DNA of 9,396 bases from Paludibacteraceae bacterium (GTDB lineage Bacteria > Bacteroidota > Bacteroidia > Bacteroidales > Paludibacteraceae): contig JAFPLG010000125.1 in assembly GCA_017402895.1 (NCBI GenBank), forward strand, positions 1-9,396, given 5' to 3'. Position 1 is the first letter of the stretch; each line of letters begins with the position of its first letter. This document shows, in pieces, positions 7,122 to 9,396 of the stretch. The translations under genes were made by a program, and so were the position numbers. The notes under the pieces were generated by a model. It saw only the letters and a list, made by a program, of their open reading frames with translations, had not been told where the DNA came from and searched no databases.

Positions 7122-8994
7122 AAGCACTGACCCAATGACGGGGCTGAACCACGCCCGAGAAATCGTAGTAGAGCTGATCCGCCATATTCTTCGCGTCAAC
7201 GCTCACCTTCAGCCGTTCGTTCTGCCAATATACACTACCGTCCAGTAAGCATACCGGGCGGTAGTTTTGTATCGTACCGTCCAGCGCCGTATACTCCCCC
7301 TGTCGCTGCCGAACCGAGAGTGTCCACGTAGCGCCAAAGCCACGGTAAATCTTATGTTCAATACGCAATGTTGCTTTGTGGCGCAAGTAGTCTAAGACAT
7401 AGAGCGACATCAGTCCGCCGGCATCGGCCTCTACATCACAGAAGGCATAACTCACCTCCACGCGGCGCAACCACTCATACCCCTGTACTCCAATCGTAGC
7501 TTCCACACCAGCAGCATTGACGCGGGTGTTATTCACACTCCGCCACTGTACTACGGCCGGGTCGGCCTCTTTGACCCAGTCGATGATATCCCGTCCCCAG
7601 CGGTAATACCCGGCCACCGATGCATACCAGTGCTCGCCTGTATACTGCGCCGAGAGTTCCACTTGCAAGGCTTTCTCCGGACGTGCCAACGAGTCAGCCT
7701 GCTGGGTAGCCGACTGATAATACAGGTCGGTGAAAGTCGGTACGCGCACCGCCCGGTTGACGTTCAAGAAGAGATGTAGGTTTCGGATGGGTTCGTACCC
7801 GATATTAGCCCCCACGCCCCAGTGGTGGCCAAACTGCGAACTCCACAGGCCATTAGCGCCTACCGAGGCACTCAGTCCACGCCAGTAGAATCGCTGTTCG
7901 GCAAAATAGCGAAGCAGCAAGCGGTTGTGCGTCCCCATATTCGAACTGCACAGATACTCGTCTCGCAGTTCCACGCCGGCTGTGGTCTTCGACCACGTAT
8001 TCGACCATCCGCCCTCTACATGCATACCGGCCGTGTGGGTCCAGTGGCGGTTGGGTTCGTACCATGCGGGTGCGTCCCCGCCATCTGCATCTTGTCCGTT
8101 GCGATAGAGTTCAAAACGGTCGTAATGCGCCCGATAATACGCTTTGGCTTCCACAGCCCAACCGCCCGACCAACGATGGTCGTACGCAGCCGAGAGAAAT
8201 GCCGTACGGGTGGCGTCAAACTGATTCGGGTACTTGGTGGTATAAAAACAGTTAGCGCCCGCATCTTTCATTTGGGCGCCAAGCTGCAAGTCCAGTCCAC
8301 GATAACCCGTCTGGGCAAAGAAATTCGCTATGTGGTAATCCGTGTTTTGGGCATAGCCGCTCGAGCGGTTATACGAAGCACCTGTCTTTAGGTACCAGTC
8401 GCCCCGCTGCGTCCTGACTGCCAACGCCGGATGCACCAGTCCATACTCACCTGCCGTCAAACTTCCCAAGAAAAGTGTATTAGATGCGTTTTTCGACTCC
8501 GGAGACACTCCGGCTTTCGACTTTTGACTTTCGACTTTCGACTTAGTTATGATATTGATAGCCCCGGAGAAGGCATCGATGGCATAGTTGGTACCCTGGA
8601 GCACTTCCACGCGCTCGATGAGCCGGGCATCAATAGGCAGGTCCATCGTATAGTGTTCGGTCTGTGGGTCGGTCAAATCCACGCCATTGAGCAGCACCTT
8701 GACCTGTTTGCCCGTTCCGCCACGCATCGACAGGTCGGCTTGTACGCCACTGGCGCCACGTTCACGGATATCCATGCCGGGCATGTATTGCAGCAAGTCT
8801 GCCACCGTCTGAACGGGCAGCAAGGCAATCTCTTCGCCGGTCAGTTGTGCCACGGGTCGAAACGACTCCGCGAGGTAGTCGGCTCGGCGTCCCACCACAT
8901 CCACCTGGTCCATCTCGCGTTGGCGCAGGTCGGTCGTATCGGTGTCAGCAGCCTGAATAGGCAACGCGATGAGCAACAACAATATAGTTGTCAT
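7102..8994 (-). CDS. TonB-dependent outer-membrane receptor, BtuB-like
   Basis: 630 residues if translation begins at ATG 8994, close to the usual size of BtuB-type receptors; no SusC-like N-terminal carboxypeptidase-regulatory domain. Seen: a signal peptide (MTTILLLLIALPIQA), a TonB-box-like DQVDVVG at about residues 29-35, a plug domain with LLQYMPGMDIRERG, GVQADLSMRGG, LLNGVDLTDPQT and AFSGAINIITK (about 141-151), then a beta-barrel with many aromatic-rich alternating strands. Such receptors import scarce ligands such as cobalamin or siderophores using TonB energy; the ligand cannot be told. Oddities: the frame continues upstream into an ABC permease with no stop; a heptad array inserts a KSKVESQKSKAG stretch directly after the plug; the protein ends LAFRL, encoded by another heptad array, rather than in the usual terminal aromatic residue. 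Confidence 0.87.
   Translation of the reverse strand: MTTILLLLIALPIQAADTDTTDLRQREMDQVDVVGRRADYLAESFRPVAQLTGEEIALLPVQTVADLLQYMPGMDIRERGASGVQADLSMRGGTGKQVKVLLNGVDLTDPQTEHYTMDLPIDARLIERVEVLQGTNYAIDAFSGAINIITKSKVESQKSKAGVSPESKNASNTLFLGSLTAGEYGLVHPALAVRTQRGDWYLKTGASYNRSSGYAQNTDYHIANFFAQTGYRGLDLQLGAQMKDAGANCFYTTKYPNQFDATRTAFLSAAYDHRWSGGWAVEAKAYYRAHYDRFELYRNGQDADGGDAPAWYEPNRHWTHTAGMHVEGGWSNTWSKTTAGVELRDEYLCSSNMGTHNRLLLRYFAEQRFYWRGLSASVGANGLWSSQFGHHWGVGANIGYEPIRNLHLFLNVNRAVRVPTFTDLYYQSATQQADSLARPEKALQVELSAQYTGEHWYASVAGYYRWGRDIIDWVKEADPAVVQWRSVNNTRVNAAGVEATIGVQGYEWLRRVEVSYAFCDVEADAGGLMSLYVLDYLRHKATLRIEHKIYRGFGATWTLSVRQRQGEYTALDGTIQNYRPVCLLDGSVYWQNERLKVSVDAKNMADQLYYDFSGVVQPRHWVSASLAFRL
8514..8541. repeat. 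Heptanucleotide array C inside the receptor gene
   Basis: The plus strand reads CTTTCGA, CTTTTGA, CTTTCGA, CTTTCGA contiguously (8514-8541), followed by a broken CTTAGTT. On the coding strand this is GTCGAAA/GTCAAAA, encoding the charged SKVESQKSKA stretch between the end of the plug domain and the first barrel strands. Confidence 0.85.
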
Positions 8995-9396
8995 CAGTCC
9001 GCTACTCCGCGCACGCCAGTTGTCGCCACGGCGGTCGGACCACCAGCCCAACAAAGCCAGCATACCGCAGGTGAGCACGAAATAGACAGCCGTCAGAATC
9101 CACAGCGCCGTATATTCCCGTGCCGTACCGGCCAGCGTGGCGCCCATCGAATTGATGTGCAGGAAGCCGTGCACGCCCCAGGTATAGGGAAACATATAAC
9201 TCAGGTACAACCATGGCTTGGGCAACATCTGTTGCGGCCAACTCACTCCGGCTATGAAGATGAAGATCAGCGAAGTAGAGATGAGCAGTACGATACCGCT
9301 CTCACGATTACGAATAAACGTGCTGACCAGCATCGAGAAGAAGATGGTGGCTAGCAGATACGGCACCGTGAAGCGCATGATATCCAGCGGGTTGCC
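8995..9396 (-). CDS. ABC-2 type transporter permease, C-terminal fragment, fused in frame to the following receptor
   Basis: The frame is open from the window edge, so the N-terminus is missing; 134 residues of permease are visible before the receptor's ATG. Seen: GNPLDIMRFTVPYLLA, a hydrophobic helix near visible residues 14-26, a second at about 34-53 ending in GVSWPQQMLPKPW (the GxxxP...MP turn common in YhhJ/YbhR-type ABC-2 permeases), the periplasmic-side stretch MFPYTWGVHGFLHINSMGAT, and a last helix at about 97-118. A polar tail SDRRGDNWRARSSG then leads without a stop into the receptor's signal peptide. This class usually works as a dimeric export channel with a cytoplasmic ATPase, often with an HlyD-type periplasmic adaptor and a TolC-type outer-membrane channel; those genes would lie beyond 9396. 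The methionine at 9378 is internal, not the start. Confidence 0.78.

Noticed and set aside
8500..8560. CRISPR-like array at the repeated CTTTCGA units
   Set aside because: Units are 7 bp and directly contiguous with no spacers; this is a simple tandem heptad repeat.
8431..9354. A 307-codon plus-strand open frame opposite the receptor and permease
   Set aside because: It lies wholly antisense to a receptor with clear plug, barrel and signal-peptide features; its product is rich in His, Gln and Arg with no recognisable domain.

Overview
The window is a dense, GC-balanced piece of a Bacteroidales (Bacteroidota) chromosome. The evidence is three promoters of the Bacteroidota type (-33 TTTG or TTG, 20 nt, then -7 TAnnTTTG), a DUF4837 lipoprotein (a family I know only from this phylum), a long sugar transferase of a form common in Bacteroidales, and a BtuB-like TonB receptor. 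Genus cannot be fixed from the sequence. No tRNA, rRNA, insertion sequence, prophage or CRISPR array is visible, and no gene-free stretch exceeds about 120 bases.

Layout from left to right: (1) 1-632, minus strand, the N-terminal 210 residues of a WlbA/WbpB-type UDP-sugar dehydrogenase, with its own promoter. (2) 752-5905, minus strand, a compact three-gene operon in transcription order: a NodB-like polysaccharide deacetylase-fold protein, a four-TM sugar-1-phosphate transferase, and a 949-residue FAD plus Fe-S 2-hydroxyacid dehydrogenase. Intergenic gaps are 10 and 2 nt. (3) 5906-6001, a divergent promoter region in which the two -33 boxes are the arms of one inverted repeat. (4) 6002-7105, plus strand, a DUF4837 lipoprotein. 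(5) 7102-9396, minus strand, the C-terminal end of an ABC-2 permease that runs in frame, with no stop codon, into a TonB-dependent receptor. The receptor and DUF4837 genes overlap tail to tail by 4 bp.

How the genes may work together: the left half looks like surface-glycan chemistry. WlbA oxidises UDP-GlcNAcA on the route to 2,3-diacetamido uronic acids, the sugar transferase loads a sugar phosphate onto a lipid carrier, and the deacetylase-like protein may trim a glycan or lipid-linked intermediate. WlbA/WbpB enzymes regenerate NAD+ by reducing 2-oxoglutarate to 2-hydroxyglutarate, and the neighbouring flavoprotein belongs to a group that includes 2-hydroxyglutarate and D-lactate dehydrogenases, so it may recycle that by-product. 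The right half is envelope transport.

The most unusual structural signal is a set of three heptanucleotide arrays (AAAR plus three variable bases, 4-5 copies) at three unrelated sites: over a stop/start junction (5100-5134), over two convergent stop codons (7087-7121), and inside the receptor coding sequence (8514-8541). A separate 11-bp repeat, three copies, lies over the stop codon of the flavoprotein gene. Because 7 and 11 are not multiples of three, any copy-number change would alter reading frames.
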